Assembly: GCA_030435675.1 (NCBI GenBank)
Contig: CM059623.1
Span: 11,124,012-11,188,011 of the forward strand
DNA from: Steinernema hermaphroditum
Taxonomy: Eukaryota; Nematoda; Chromadorea; Rhabditida; Steinernematidae
Direction: 5' to 3'
DNA length: 64,000 nucleotides
Shown here: positions 13,007 to 23,526 of the stretch, piece after piece
How the letters are laid out: each line of letters begins with the position of its first letter
Numbering within the stretch: position 1 is the stretch's first letter
Position numbers and translations under genes: made by a program
Notes under the pieces: model-generated
The model's database searches: none
What the model was told of the DNA's origin: nothing
Seen by the model: only the letters and a program-made list of their open reading frames with translations

Positions 13007-13562
13007 TCTTCAGGGGTTCAATACTTGTAGATGATACACGGCTATGGATAGATATAACCTTGTCGATGCTAAAAGCGAAAGCTAATCGCTGTAAAAGGCC
13101 ATTTTTTGCTGACACACGAAGCACATGGCCACGACTAATTGACAAATGTAATCATCTTCGAACGTGTGACATTATGGATTATCAAAGTAGCATATAACAT
13201 ATAAGGGTGGCTCTGTGCTAAAGGAACGCTTCGCTGAAATGACTTTAGAAAACAATTAAAATGGATCCTGTTTATGAAAGCGTCCTGAGTGCCATGCAAA
13301 CATTTGTGTTTACAGAGAGGGAAACTACAAATTTTCGAAATTTCGTCCCAGGCACGGAACTCAAACGCCTCTAAATTCAGAGAAACACGGTCTATATTTG
13401 GATGTGTTCGGGTTGGTCGGAAACATGGACCAGTGTTTTAACCTTTTGCGACCCCTTCAAGATCACGAATCGTCAGAGACCGGTAACATTCGAATTTGAA
13501 TTAGTACTGGGTGGATGGTAGTTCTCGGTTGACTTTTGAGATATTCAACTCTTTAGGGAAGC

Positions 13563-13835
13563 TTAGTCGATCCAGTTGTCAACAAGTTCCCCGTAGTTCT
13601 CCTGCACGGGCGGCGAAGGGCTGAATCCAGTCGAGGCGAGCCATCTTCGGTTAGAGAGAACAGGGTAGAGAGCCATCTTCGGTTCAGCTGGCAGTGCGGA
13701 CTTCGGCTTGAATGGGTGGTGCGGGTGGTGTGGGACGGTATTGACGGTCTTCTTGGCCAAGGGGCAAAGGACAAATGAAAGGACGGCAAGAGGCAAACGA
13801 TATGTAGGGTGGCCAATAAACGCTTCGATGAACAC
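13563..13835 (-). CDS. Possible secreted 90-aa protein sharing an N-terminal block with the 10.5-kb frame
   Basis: An ORF starts at 13835 with a hydrophobic leader (RLPLAVLSFVLCP) followed by LAKKTVNTV and a His/Pro-rich segment (PHHPHHPF). LAKKTV and its surrounding nucleotides align with the frame at 10498-10788. The C-terminal half differs and includes an internal duplication: a 15-bp word (13638-13652) recurs at 13670-13684, 32 bp further on, which changes frame usage of the repeat. The DVAPCTE end of the family is missing. It may be a diverged gene or a remnant. Confidence 0.3.
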   Translation of the reverse strand: MFIEAFIGHPTYRLPLAVLSFVLCPLAKKTVNTVPHHPHHPFKPKSALPAEPKMALYPVLSNRRWLASTGFSPSPPVQENYGELVDNWID

Positions 13836-13955
13836 AGGGATTATGTGTCAAATGGCCGTATTAATAGTCCCGACAACGAAGAAGTTGATAATTATTTTAC
13901 ATAACTTTATTGCTTGGTATCGGATAAGTGACGGAAACGAAATCAAATTGTCAAT

Positions 13956-15175
13956 TCACGAACGCTTAGCGAAGAGGGACGAATCGTTTGGTTTCGTCTT
14001 CTTGAATTTCAGCGCTTTCGTTGTCAACCTTCTGAACGCATTTGAAGTGATGAGAAGAAACCAAGGCGCCGAAAGGCAGGTGAGATCCTTTACGAAAGGA
14101 GTTAGAAAGAAGACTATCGCCATCATAGCTTGATCTTTTCCACGTAAATATGCGATGGTCTGAAACGTTCTTCGGTAGGCGACTGAATTGACTTTTCTAC
14201 CTGAAGAGCGGCGTGAACAAGGTGCAGCGTGAAGATCAGAAACGTAAGGATGAACAGCTTGATCTCACCCCAATTGTTGCGAAATTTCGCCTGTGACACC
14301 ACAAAGTATATGGTAGCTAAGTTGACGAGAAAAATGAACGCTCCGGTGACGAGAGAAACGATGAGAACGTAGAGGCTGTTGCGGATCTAAACATCTTCTA
14401 GTACTAGTTCCTCTGCGAGGGATTCACCCCTAAAAAGCGCTTGTGCATGATGAAGCACATATCGGGGGGTGGACATGTGAAGGCGGCTCCTCCGGCGAGA
14501 ATGTGCCACGTCAGAGCGACTGGCACCAGGAGTACGGCAATCGTGATATACTTCAGGTGCTTGGTCCACATCTGAATGAAAGCTAAATGGAGGTAGTGAA
14601 TGTCCAGCATACGAAGTAGTACTGCTTAGGCATGGAAATAACGATTAGTCGATTGAGGGCGATAAGTGCCAGATTGAAGATCTGTGCATATCCGCCATAG
14701 TAACTGACAAATAGAATTAAAGTTGGCGGCCATCCTGATGCGAGGTTAGGCTCCTTAAAAAGGTTTCTGAAGATGCCGGAATGTGGAATTCGGAGGAGAA
14801 GCCAGTCGACCATGTGCACGAAAAGGTCCTGAAAGTATTAGATGGAAAGTCATGCGATCGCACTCGGCAAATTGAACAGTTCGTTCGGTGTTTTGTAAGA
14901 AACTTCTTTAAGTTTCTGCTTAAATCAAGGCGCCACTAAGGTCCCAACTTACCCTCACATTCGGAAAATTGAGCAATTCGTACGGTGTTTCATAAGAAAC
15001 CGGTTTAAGTTCGTTTTTAAATAGCTAATTTCAGAGCTGGACACTGAAAAACTTACAATAAATCCCTGAACCTTGAATAGAACGAAGAAGGAAGTATTAA
15101 AGTAACTCTTGTGTTGCTTGACCGAGAGTATACAAATAGTGAACATGTAGAAGGCATAGCAAAGTATATTGTAGG
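13956..15175 (-). CDS. Seven-TM chemoreceptor, Srg/Srv superfamily, 5' end unresolved
   Basis: Exons: 15057-15175 (incomplete at the 5' side), 14613-14828 (216 nt), 14428-14571 (144), 14201-14386 (186), 13956-14159 (204, stop TGA 13956-13958). All joins are in phase and exons 2 and 4 match the intact paralogue to the base. Motifs: NILCYAFYMFTICIL, SFFVLFKVQG, LRIPHSGIF, LNRLIVISMP, VALTWHILAGG, and TM7 DLTCLSAPWFLLITSNAFR. The expected initiator region is replaced: reading upstream of NILCY meets a stop before any ATG, and a good acceptor (CTTCCTAG) sits at 15176-15183. The first codons must therefore come from an unseen exon, or the gene has lost its start. The rest shows no damage. Intron 1 is unusually long (229 nt) and contains a repeat. 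Confidence 0.75.
14861..15022. repeat. 65-bp direct repeat inside a chemoreceptor intron
   Basis: Segments 14861-14925 and 14958-15022 align over 65 bp without gaps, roughly three quarters identical by eye (for example CTCGG...CGGTGTTT...TAAGAAAC...TTTAAGTT). They lie 32 bp apart within intron 1 of the chemoreceptor and explain why that intron is longer than its relatives. Confidence 0.8.
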
Positions 15176-15554
15176 CTAGGAAGAAGGAAGAACTGGCATG
15201 ACTGACGAATCAACCACATAATCGTAGTTCTGCTCTTTGGGGACGTATGAAATTAATGAGCAGAAATCTCTTGCAAATAGCACCAGTATATACACTTGAT
15301 TATAGCGATAATGTGCAGGTAGATAATGTGCTAAATTGCGCACAAATAACACAGAGTACGGAGTTGCGGTTGTTCACTTTCTGATCTTTCATTAGTGTGC
15401 AACTTGGTGCAATTATTCGGAGAATAGAAATGTCTCGACGAAACTGCAGTTTCAAAGAATGTACCCTAGAATTTCGATATGCGTGACTGGTATAAACTTA
15501 TGATTATATCCTTATGGACTTTTAGTCCGTCCTTAGTTCAGTGTAATTTGCGCT

Positions 15555-15941
15555 ATGATTCCGGGTGATTGTCCCTTTCTTAGCTTGGATATTTTCCCCA
15601 TCAACGCCCTAAAAGGTTCCTACAGTGAACAGAACCTCATGGACGAAGTGAAGATCAGTAACTCGCAGAAGGAGTGGAGGAAGCTACGCATGACGATTTT
15701 CGACATGACGGACATCGACTGGGTGGATACGAAGCAGGACCCCTCGAGGGATTACCATTTTCCAGTGCATTTTCTTCTGGACGACCCGAAGGCAAGGCCC
15801 CCCTACGAGGCGCTCGAGAAAGTGATTCTTCTAGGATACGACGGGAAAAAGTATAAATCGGTTACGTTCATACGAAAAAGAGGCATTTTATTTCCTAGAA
15901 ATCCACAATTTGTCTGCATGGATACTACATCTGCGCACTGA
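15555..15941 (+). CDS. Small protein of unknown function (up to 128 aa)
   Basis: An open frame from ATG 15555 to TGA 15941. The middle (15630-15860) has strong G/C bias at third positions, typical of coding DNA here, and encodes EWRKLRMTIFDMTDIDWVD, DYHFPVHFLLDDP and YEALEKVILLGYDGKK. It is hydrophilic, with no signal peptide or TM. A possible 48-nt intron (GTATAA at about 15851 to TTTCCTAG at 15898) would change the last residues. Read without that intron, the last 17 nt overlap the final xylulokinase exon on the other strand. I do not recognise the family. Confidence 0.5.
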   Translation: MIPGDCPFLSLDIFPINALKGSYSEQNLMDEVKISNSQKEWRKLRMTIFDMTDIDWVDTKQDPSRDYHFPVHFLLDDPKARPPYEALEKVILLGYDGKKYKSVTFIRKRGILFPRNPQFVCMDTTSAH

Positions 15942-17985
15942 TTATCATCTTCTGAAGTTGTTCGTATCGAGAAATCACTGCGTTGTATACCTAAAAGTTG
16001 ATATTATCCCACAGCATCACAGTCCAACGTAAAGATCTCCTTAAAAGGAACTGTTACATTTGTAGCGTCAAGGTGATAACAATGCCCCGGAAAGTGCCCC
16101 TCACCTTAACGTGATCCTCCCGAGGATGTGCAACAACTCTGAGATCCCTTTTGTCAACCTCTTGTTGTCCAGTCACCACTGAAATCAAGTGTCGAAAGGA
16201 GAACTATTAAGTGATGTCACCTCTCAGCGCCCTGACTGCTCCTCCAAGGGCGGCTGCTTCAGTGGTGTCAGCGACGAACACTTCTCTGTGGAAAACATCG
16301 GCAAGCATCTGCTGGATATCCAAATTGTTTGATGCCCCTCCCGTTAGGATCAGCCTTCCATGGCTTTGGAATCCCATTCTCTCGGCATACAATCTCTTTG
16401 CGAGACATTGATGTTCGAGAATGGCGCGCATCTCTGTTCTTTTGTCGAATGTTTCCAGAGGAGTCCCATTAGAATCGAAACGAAACACCCCGACAGAGCA
16501 GCTAGGAAGGATCTCGTCTCTGTCAAAGTAGAATCCGATCTTTCCATCATTCCCTGGAGTAGTCTCTTTCAGCAACTCGGACACTTCTTCCCAAGATCGC
16601 CGACCCCGAACACGATCTCGAACGAGGGAGCCGTTCTTGAAGCACAGCATTCCCATGAAACCGTCTGGATTCACCGGATCTGCGAAGATGTGCCCTTCCA
16701 AACAGGCGTGATAGTCGTCCAAAGTGAGGAATACGGTATCGCTGGTGCCAAGACTGATGCCCATGTCACCTGCTCCTATGCCCATACCGACAAGGGCGGC
16801 TAAACTCAATGGAACCTCAGTGTATATATTGGCTTACATGGATTGTCTCCTGTAAAAGAAATGATCTGACAGTTAGGATCCATTCCGTATCGCTTCACCA
16901 AGTAGTCAGAGATATTCTGAAAGCCGACTATTATTGCACGCATTCGTAAGTATAATTACTTGCGACGAGTTTGAATCGACGAGATCTCCGAGCTTATTTG
17001 CCAGGGACTGATCCACAAGGCTAATCAGTTCCGCTGACCACTTCTTCTGTCTCAGGTCCATTAGGTTCATTCCACTCCCATCAGCAGGCTCAATTCCCAT
17101 CACCTTACCAACTAGAAGAGATCCGACAAAAGAGGAGATAAGGGATATTCTCTACAAGAACACTTGATTGAGTGTGAGGAAGACGTCATTGGTTTACCTT
17201 TGTTTCTTTGTAAACTTCGGACGATTCTTTGACAATTTTCAATATCTGAGGTCCACTGAACCGATGGTAGGCTCGAGAACCAGTTATTTCTGACAGCTTC
17301 TAAGTAACGTCTGTTGGTTAAAACGTTTCTTTACCAGGTACCTCTGGACCACCAACGGAGTCCTCGAATTGGCGACATTCCTCCGATGTACTACTGTCCA
17401 TCCAAATGGGTGAGTTTGCGATTGTAAAGCCACCCTAAGTTCGCTACTGCTAGACTTAACACATAAAACAAAACCAACCTTGAGTTGATCGTAGAACGTC
17501 GCCTCGGCATCGAGTTTCTCTAGTCTTTTTATCCCTTCCTGGTTCCAATAAACGGTCCCATGTTGCTAAATGGTGTCATAAAGAGCTCTGATCTGCACTG
17601 AGCACGAGTACTTGACCACAACCGGAAATGCCCTTTATGAGTTTAACTTGAATGGACGATTTCTTCAGTCTTTCAAAGAGCAAATCAATCGCTTTGAGCC
17701 ACATAGCGACAGGAGATGTAATTCTTTGAGCGTTGCGTGGGTCTACATGAACTCCATTTTGCGTCCTGAAAGACGTTTAGGGAGATAGGGACAGAAGGGC
17801 TTACTTGAACTCCGGCGAGTCCCTGTCAAAATCAACGGCCACTTCTCCTCTGATATCCAGATTCTTGTTGGTAACGATAGCTTTGATCTGAAAGTTGTGA
17901 CATAACAGAACAGGGAAGCGCTCTTTTTCACTTTTTGTGTGCTCAGGTCAATGCCAAGAAACAGTTCTTCTTCTGGTTCGTCCAT
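15925..17985 (-). CDS. Xylulokinase (FGGY carbohydrate kinase family, XYLB-like), 520 aa
   Basis: Phosphorylates D-xylulose to xylulose 5-phosphate with ATP in the glucuronate-xylulose/pentose phosphate route; role inferred from family. Eleven exons fit in phase: 17932-17985, 17805-17887, 17612-17765, 17479-17565, 17342-17434, 17198-17299, 16960-17151, 16838-16916, 16221-16799, 16105-16178, 15925-15990. Landmarks in order: N-terminal ATPase-fold GIDLSTQK (about residue 11), SGCGQQHGTVYW (about 93-104), [21 protein letters not shown], the phosphate loop [28 protein letters not shown], and a C-terminal helix [12 protein letters not shown]. These match human XYLB motif by motif ([45 protein letters not shown]). 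Length is close to human XYLB (536 aa). An acceptor abuts the ATG at 17983-17985. No damage seen. Confidence 0.92.
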
Positions 17986-18306
17986 CTGGAAAGTGAACTC
18001 GAATTCAGCACATGAAGAAGGGAAGCGCGTCACAAAGGAAGAGAATGTGAAAACCGATCGATAGTGGTCGACGCTGAGTGGTTTCATCTGTTTGTTGATA
18101 CGACATGTTCACACTACACAGACCACAAAGTCAGTCACGGTTCTGTAACATTCCAACATCAAAACAATCCTGTTTTATGTCGTCTCATGAGTGGCAACTT
18201 TCGTCATTCGCATCCACATGTAAAGGTCACAGCCCATACGCCTCTTATGCTGCATCGCGCGTCACGCCGCCGCGACATCATTGACGACACGAGACGGCAG
18301 ACATGC
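17986..18306. other. Upstream flank of xylulokinase and tRNA
   Basis: No gene seen. It should hold the xylulokinase promoter; a TTTCCAG immediately before its ATG suits cis or trans splicing. Confidence 0.4.
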
Positions 18307-18379
18307 GCCCCATTGGCCTAGTGGATAAGGCGTCTGACTTCTAATCAGAAGATCGCCGGTTCGAATCCGGCATGGGGCT
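18307..18379 (+). tRNA. tRNA-Arg (anticodon TCT)
   Basis: A 73-nt cloverleaf. The acceptor stem GCCCCAT pairs with ATGGGGC (18372-18378). The D arm contains GGCCTAGTGGATAAGGC. The anticodon arm is TCTGA / loop CTTCTAA / TCAGA, giving anticodon TCT (reads AGA). The T arm is GCCGGTTCGAATCCGGC. Internal Pol III promoter: box A TGGCCTAGTGG and box B GGTTCGAATCC. A T-rich terminator (CTTTTTCTCTTTTT) follows within 10 nt. No intron. Confidence 0.95.
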
Positions 18380-18810
18380 GAATCTTTTTCTCTTTTTACC
18401 CGTTTTATTTGGACAAATTCTTTGCAAATTAACCGCTCTTCTGCCAATTGCTCCATGCTTCTGTTTATGACAATAAAGATTTTGAATAGAGTAATTGAGT
18501 TCTCTCTGTTGAAGGACACCAGTTTGCAGATATACTTGGGAAACAAAACACCAAAAATAAAGGCACCTACAGCCAATCGTATAAAATTCATTATTACAGG
18601 GTATGGGTGCATGCAATCATTTGTTTTGAACACACTTCGACGAGTTAGGCCTCGAGCAAATTGTCGATTCCTCAGTTTCCTTTCCCTCAAAACCTCGGTT
18701 CCGCTCTCCAGGCACTTCTTATACGTTCAAAGTGATGCAAAGAGCCAACCAACACCGAGGAGATGCTCCGAAGTCCTTAGGCATTGCTTGAGCCATGCAT
18801 CGCAAATTCA
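18380..18810. other. Spacer between tRNA and PABP-like gene
   Basis: Long open frames exist on both strands here but show no domain or coding bias. Probably the promoter region of the downstream RRM gene. Confidence 0.4.
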
Positions 18811-19539
18811 ATGTTTCCTAGCATAAATGGTGGTATCTCACGAAGAAACTCGTCGATCCCCAACAACACAAATATGTGTGCCCAGATCATGAACAATGTT
18901 TCCGAAGAGAACCAGAAGAAGAACGTCTACATCAAGAACTTCGGCCCCGACTTCGACCAAGAAGATCTGCGCATCCTCGCCGATCCCTACGGAACGATTG
19001 TTAACTGTGACGTCATCAGAGACGAAAACGGAAACGGCCGAGGATTCGGTTTTGTCGCTTTCTCCAGCGTTGAAGAAGCGGAGCATTGCATAAAGGCGTT
19101 GCACAGGACTGAGATAGCGAACGGTAGAATTGTTTATGCCTACAGGGCACAAAAGAAAGAGGACAGGGAGAGGAAACTGGAGCAGTACTACGCGCAACAG
19201 GACAGGTCAAAGATCGTTTTTGTCAAACATCTTCCACAGGAAATGGATGAAAAAGACATAATGGACATGTTCGCCCAGTGCGGCAGGGTGGAAGACGTCG
19301 ATCTCTACCGTAACGACAACGGAATCTCGAGAGGTTGTGCCTTCGTCACTTTCAAGAAAGCGCAATCCGCGTACGCAGCCATAGCCTCGATGAACAGGAA
19401 AACGATAGGAAGCGTTTTCGGAACTTCTACGACCATATTCGTGAGTCGAGCAGTTCTGAAAGGTGAGAAACTAAACGAAAAACTAGGAGGACAGGGCTCG
19501 GCATCTTCGCGGGATCTTCAGTTTAATAAAAGTTACTGA
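18811..19539 (+). CDS. Intronless PABP-like protein with RRM3/RRM4-type domains (242 aa)
   Basis: A single open frame from ATG 18811 to TGA. Two RRMs: the first (about residues 37-118) has RNP2 NVYIKNFG and RNP1 GRGFGFVAF, the second (about 135-220) has IVFVKHLP and RGCAFVTF. Between them RAQKKEDRERKLEQYY corresponds to the RRM3-RRM4 linker of cytoplasmic poly(A)-binding proteins (RAQKK...). The usual RRM1, RRM2 and C-terminal MLLE domain are absent. Lack of introns in a genome with dense short introns suggests a retrocopy that stayed open. A GTGAGAAA at about 19462 could act as a donor, in which case the last 25 residues would change. Function in mRNA binding is inferred. Confidence 0.8.
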   Translation: MFPSINGGISRRNSSIPNNTNMCAQIMNNVSEENQKKNVYIKNFGPDFDQEDLRILADPYGTIVNCDVIRDENGNGRGFGFVAFSSVEEAEHCIKALHRTEIANGRIVYAYRAQKKEDRERKLEQYYAQQDRSKIVFVKHLPQEMDEKDIMDMFAQCGRVEDVDLYRNDNGISRGCAFVTFKKAQSAYAAIASMNRKTIGSVFGTSTTIFVSRAVLKGEKLNEKLGGQGSASSRDLQFNKSY

Positions 19540-21830
19540 TGTTGGTGGACAAAGAGGAGGTACAGATACTTACGCCTTGATGTCTTGATAAAATACTTCA
19601 TACCATCATTATCCTTTCTCGCTTTGTTCTGTGAATAGCTCGTTTATTATGACGTCTTATAAGCGAAGGTAAGCGAACGAAAGCGTGCAGAAACTCAGCA
19701 AACTTTGCAGTAAATTCAGCGTGAAGTAATTGTAGGTAAGCGAACGAGAGAAACGCCACATTACATCACTCAACTACATCTACTTCACTGTGACTTTTCT
19801 CCAAATTTTGTAATAAATTATAACATTTTCGTTTACCTAAAATAAGACGCCATAATCAGAACAGTTTTTTAACATGGTTAAGTGTTAAGTGTTACAACTT
19901 AAGCTATTTAAGGAAAAGATCTCAAATTTCAGAAAATTGGTTGTTTTGTAGATAGAAAAGGACTCGAAACGATCGGCAGCACCCGGACAAACAATAGTAC
20001 CGTAATCGTCAGGGCGATCGCGACGGGACCTCTCCCGTCTTCCCGATTACCGTGTTTTCAGCTGCATTTCAGCGTAGTTCTCGCGTGTTTTCAGCTACAA
20101 CTTTACATTTTTTAGCGTTTTCACATTTCAGAGGTAAAATCGAGATCTCATCTCATATCTAGTGCATCAAATTAGGATGGGAAAAATCATTTATTTCTAA
20201 ATTACCAGCATACCGCAATCTAGTCTTTCTTCGCACGGCGAAGATCAGACCGCTTCTGTAAACGCAGGATTCTCTATTCTCATTTAAAATCTTCTGACGT
20301 CTTCTTCGTAGAGCGCTGGAAGACGCGATGCACGATCCGCAGGTGGATGGTGTAGAAAAGAAAAGGTGTATAATGAGTTGTTTACCATTTCAATCTCCCG
20401 CCGGATTCAACCTACCATCTATTATTTATATACGGGCCATCACATATGAGTCGAAAGTTCCCGGGCAGTCTTTGTCATTATATTTACTTGAATGCTTCCT
20501 TATAAATGTATGTTCATTATGACATGTGTTATGTATCGCTGTGCGGGAAATTCATTGCTTTTTCGTGACATGTTTTGCTGAAGAGTATGCAGCAACAAAA
20601 CCGCCGTTCGTGTGCTTTTGCTCGTCAGTCTCCCCTGTAAAGTAACACCGTGGAAGGCGCAGGCTCTGCCAGCAAAAAGCAAGCGACATTTCGGTTTCAA
20701 CGGTTCAATATCGGAGACCACCTTGAAGGTGAAATGCGTTCAGGAAGGCATATTGGTTATTGATGAGGACAAAGCCCCGAAGAATCCTAGAGTTGGCACT
20801 TGCGATCTGATGCTGGATGTTCACTGCTCACAAAACACCATCGATCGTCATCTGCATCAATTTTGTGAAGAAGAAGAGCCGAGAAGTTCCAAATTAATTG
20901 AGTTGAGCACAGAGCACTGACAAGAGCAAACACGAGCAAGACTTAATGATGAACCTGCTGGAACTGCCGTCACATAAGGAAGGGTTGAAAAGAACGTAAT
21001 GTTGTTTCATATGGGGGAATTTCGAAGGTTCGGTACACTGGGAACTGATTACTGATGGGCGCTCTATCAGCACGACGCTCCAATCAGAACGGCCCAATCG
21101 AAGGATCCGCTACCCGGAAACGGCGTAAAGCCGTTGATATTGGGTTTATAAACTAAAGCGACCTTCATCTGTTTTTGTCTCTTTTATACGATAGCTTTCT
21201 TTTCGCCTTTCCTTCCATCAGATTTGTACTGTTAAAGTATGAACGGCCCTTAAGTGATGTACCTTCTAGCTACAAACGATAATGTGAACTCTGGAGACAT
21301 GTGTGTTAAGTTTGAAGTCCGTTTTTAAAGTCCCTCTCCTGATTCGAAATACATTTTTAAAGTGTTTTTTTTTTAATTACTGGGAACTTTCACATATGAA
21401 AGAATCCGCATTAGTCTTTCATCGTTTGAACCTGTAAAAATAAGTTCTGTCTCTGTGCATATTTTTTTATTCTCCCCAAAAAAGGAACTCCTGTAGTGTT
21501 AAAAGTGGCTCGGTTGGGAACAACTAACCGGAACTTGCCGCTTGGTTATTCCCAAATAGACTGCTTGGCTTGCGTTTTTCGAATTACAATTTGTACTCCC
21601 ACAGCGGCACGCATGCTTAGTGGAAACAGAAAGCAAGCTTTTGGGACTAGTGCCTTATTTTACAGCTGTAGCCTACATTCGCTTTCACGCTAGGGAGAGC
21701 CGAAGGAACTATACTGATTCCGAATGCAACTTTTGCGTTTGTAGACCTCAGTCAATAAGGATGCATCATTGAATTTATTATCTCCGTTGTCCAACACAGT
21801 CTGTCTTTGCAAATGTTTCAGGTGTCATCC
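19540..21830. other. Gene-poor region with one weak ORF and a hairpin
   Basis: No strong gene. A 102-codon frame at 20612-20920 (plus) has mildly coding-like composition (KCVQEGILVIDEDKAPKNPR) but no domain or clear splice context; I rate it low. Two short direct copies of AGGTAAGCGAACGA lie near 19666-19760. A compact palindrome lies at 20002-20050. Confidence 0.4.
20002..20050. repeat. Nested palindrome
   Basis: Outer arms GTAATCG (20002-20008) and CGATTAC (20044-20050) enclose inner arms GACGGGA and TCCCGTC (about 20022-20039). The left half contains CGTCAGGGCGATCGCG, a 16-mer found again at 26212-26227 beside another hairpin. Confidence 0.6.
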
Positions 21831-22922
21831 ATGGCGGAGAAAACCGAGAAAAACCTATTGTTCTATCTCCCGTTCGTTTACAGTATCCCTTGCTACGTTT
21901 TTTATGCCTTCACCATATATGTGCTCTCCCTCACACGATATCAAAACTATTTCCGTAGTACATTCTTCACCCTCTTCAAAGTTCATGGATTCGTGGTGAG
22001 TTCTGATTTCCTTGAGACTATGCACCGCTTCAGGACCTTTTCGTTCACATCAACACATGGATGTCGTTTCGCCTTCCCTTCTCGGGCTTACTTAACGATC
22101 TTTTTGGACAGCCTTCCGTTGAATCCGGCTGGATTCCCACTGCTCTCTTTTTTCACCTACTACTACGGTACACATGCTCAGATCTTCCACCTGGCTCTCG
22201 TCACGTTCAATCGATTTGTTGTTATCGCCCTGCCTAGGCCATTCTGCGCGGTACGCGATCTTTCAATCAGTGAAAAAGTGATCGTTTAGATGTGGATTGC
22301 CTATCTTAGGTACCTTAATCTTGTCATCCTTCTGCTTCCCTCCGCTCTGACCTGGCACATAATAGCCGGTGGCGCGAAGTTTGAATTTCTCGGCGATGGA
22401 TGGGGCATCAATCACAAAAAGTTCTTAGGGGTAGGATTGATATTTCCAATCGTTCTAAAGCCACCATTAGATCCGTAACAGCCTCTACGTCCTTATTGTG
22501 TCGCTCATCGTGGGCGCCTTCAATCTAACTGTGAACCTAGTCACCTTAGCATTCGTTCTTTCGAGGAAGAAGTGCCGCAAAGATTGGGCGGAGATCAAGC
22601 TCTTCATACTGACTCTGATAGTATTCTTTTTACACGTAATTCAGGCTGTTTTTCAGGTAGCCCCACAGGTAGTTCATCTTTTGAGACTGGATTCAGCTTT
22701 CAGATGTTTGCCTACGTGAACGGGAACAATTTGAACGCCGCAAACGATCTTCTCAACCTAACACCTTTCGTGAACGACCTTACTTGTCTCTCAGCCCCGT
22801 GGCTCCTTCTACTGACTTCGAATACCTTCAGGAAGTCAGCCCTACTAACGGTGAAGTGCAAAGAAGAGCCGGCGCCAGAATCGTCATTGTTTACCAAACG
22901 ATCAGCTTCAACGAGGATGTGA
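21831..22922 (+). CDS. Seven-TM chemoreceptor, Srg/Srv superfamily, with one frameshifting base in exon 2
   Basis: Exons 21831-21995 (165 nt), 22034-22250 (217), 22290-22430 (141), 22471-22656 (186), 22704-22922 (219, stop TGA). Start ATG 21831 lies 13 nt after a TTTCAG. Motifs: YSIPCYVFYAFTIYVLSL, STFFTLFKVHG, INTWMSFRLPFSGLLNDLF, FNRFVVIALP, LPSALTWHIIAGG, RNSLYVLIVSLIVG, and DLTCLSAPWLLLLTSNTFR. Exon 2 is 217 nt, whereas both paralogues have exactly 216. The extra base falls in a T6 run (22148-22153), where the frame encoding ESGWIPTALF shifts to the one encoding TYYYGTHAQIFHLAL. All other exons and splice sites are intact. So this is either a very young pseudogene or a homopolymer sequencing error in a working gene. 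Confidence 0.8.
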
Positions 22923-23526
22923 TAGAGACATTCCACAATCTTGTTTAAGTGATGATTAACATTAAAAAACAGAGAGCACTTAACAAAACGAGAAAAGTCA
23001 TCCTGGAAGCTCACAGGATGCCCGTTTTCTAAGTGGAACATATCTACAAACGGGCTGTTATATTGTAAACGGCACTGGTCTATCCTACAAATCCAAAAGA
23101 AACGCGTAATATGCACAAGCACAAACCAAGCACAAGCACTTGCACGTGAAACTACGCTGTACGAAATCATAAGGTCCCGCCACGCTTTCCTTTCATTTCT
23201 TTCTGCGATTTGTAGCGATCGTTTTCGGTGGAATGTTTCCACGTTTGCATCCATCTCCGTTTGTTCCTTCTCGGTGCATTTGGGTTTTCTGTCTAGCAGA
23301 GACGCGTACGTGCCATTTTGCGCGTCGAGTAATAAACGTCTTGTCTGTGAAGACAAAGCGCAGTCTGCACGTAGCCTGTTGCACCCAAAACAGACAGTTA
23401 CGTGCAGAGTCGCACTTTTTTTCCAGACAGACTGCATTTTTCAGACAGTTTGAGATGCATAAATAGCGGCTGCGATGACCGGATTGTCAGTGTTCTCTCG
23501 GACTACTCACCAGACCAACCACAAGA
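22923..23526. other. Spacer upstream of the MSP gene
   Basis: No gene supported. The minus-strand open frame covering 22712-23437 is largely antisense to the last receptor exon. It contains the promoter of the MSP-domain gene. Confidence 0.4.
23456..23465 (+). promoter_or_regulatory. TATA-like element of the MSP-domain gene
   Basis: GCATAAATAG lies about 65 bp upstream of the ATG at 23527, a plausible distance for a short 5' UTR. Confidence 0.4.

Noticed and set aside
22712..23437. 241-codon minus-strand ORF
   Set aside because: Its first third is antisense to the last chemoreceptor exon and the rest has no feature.
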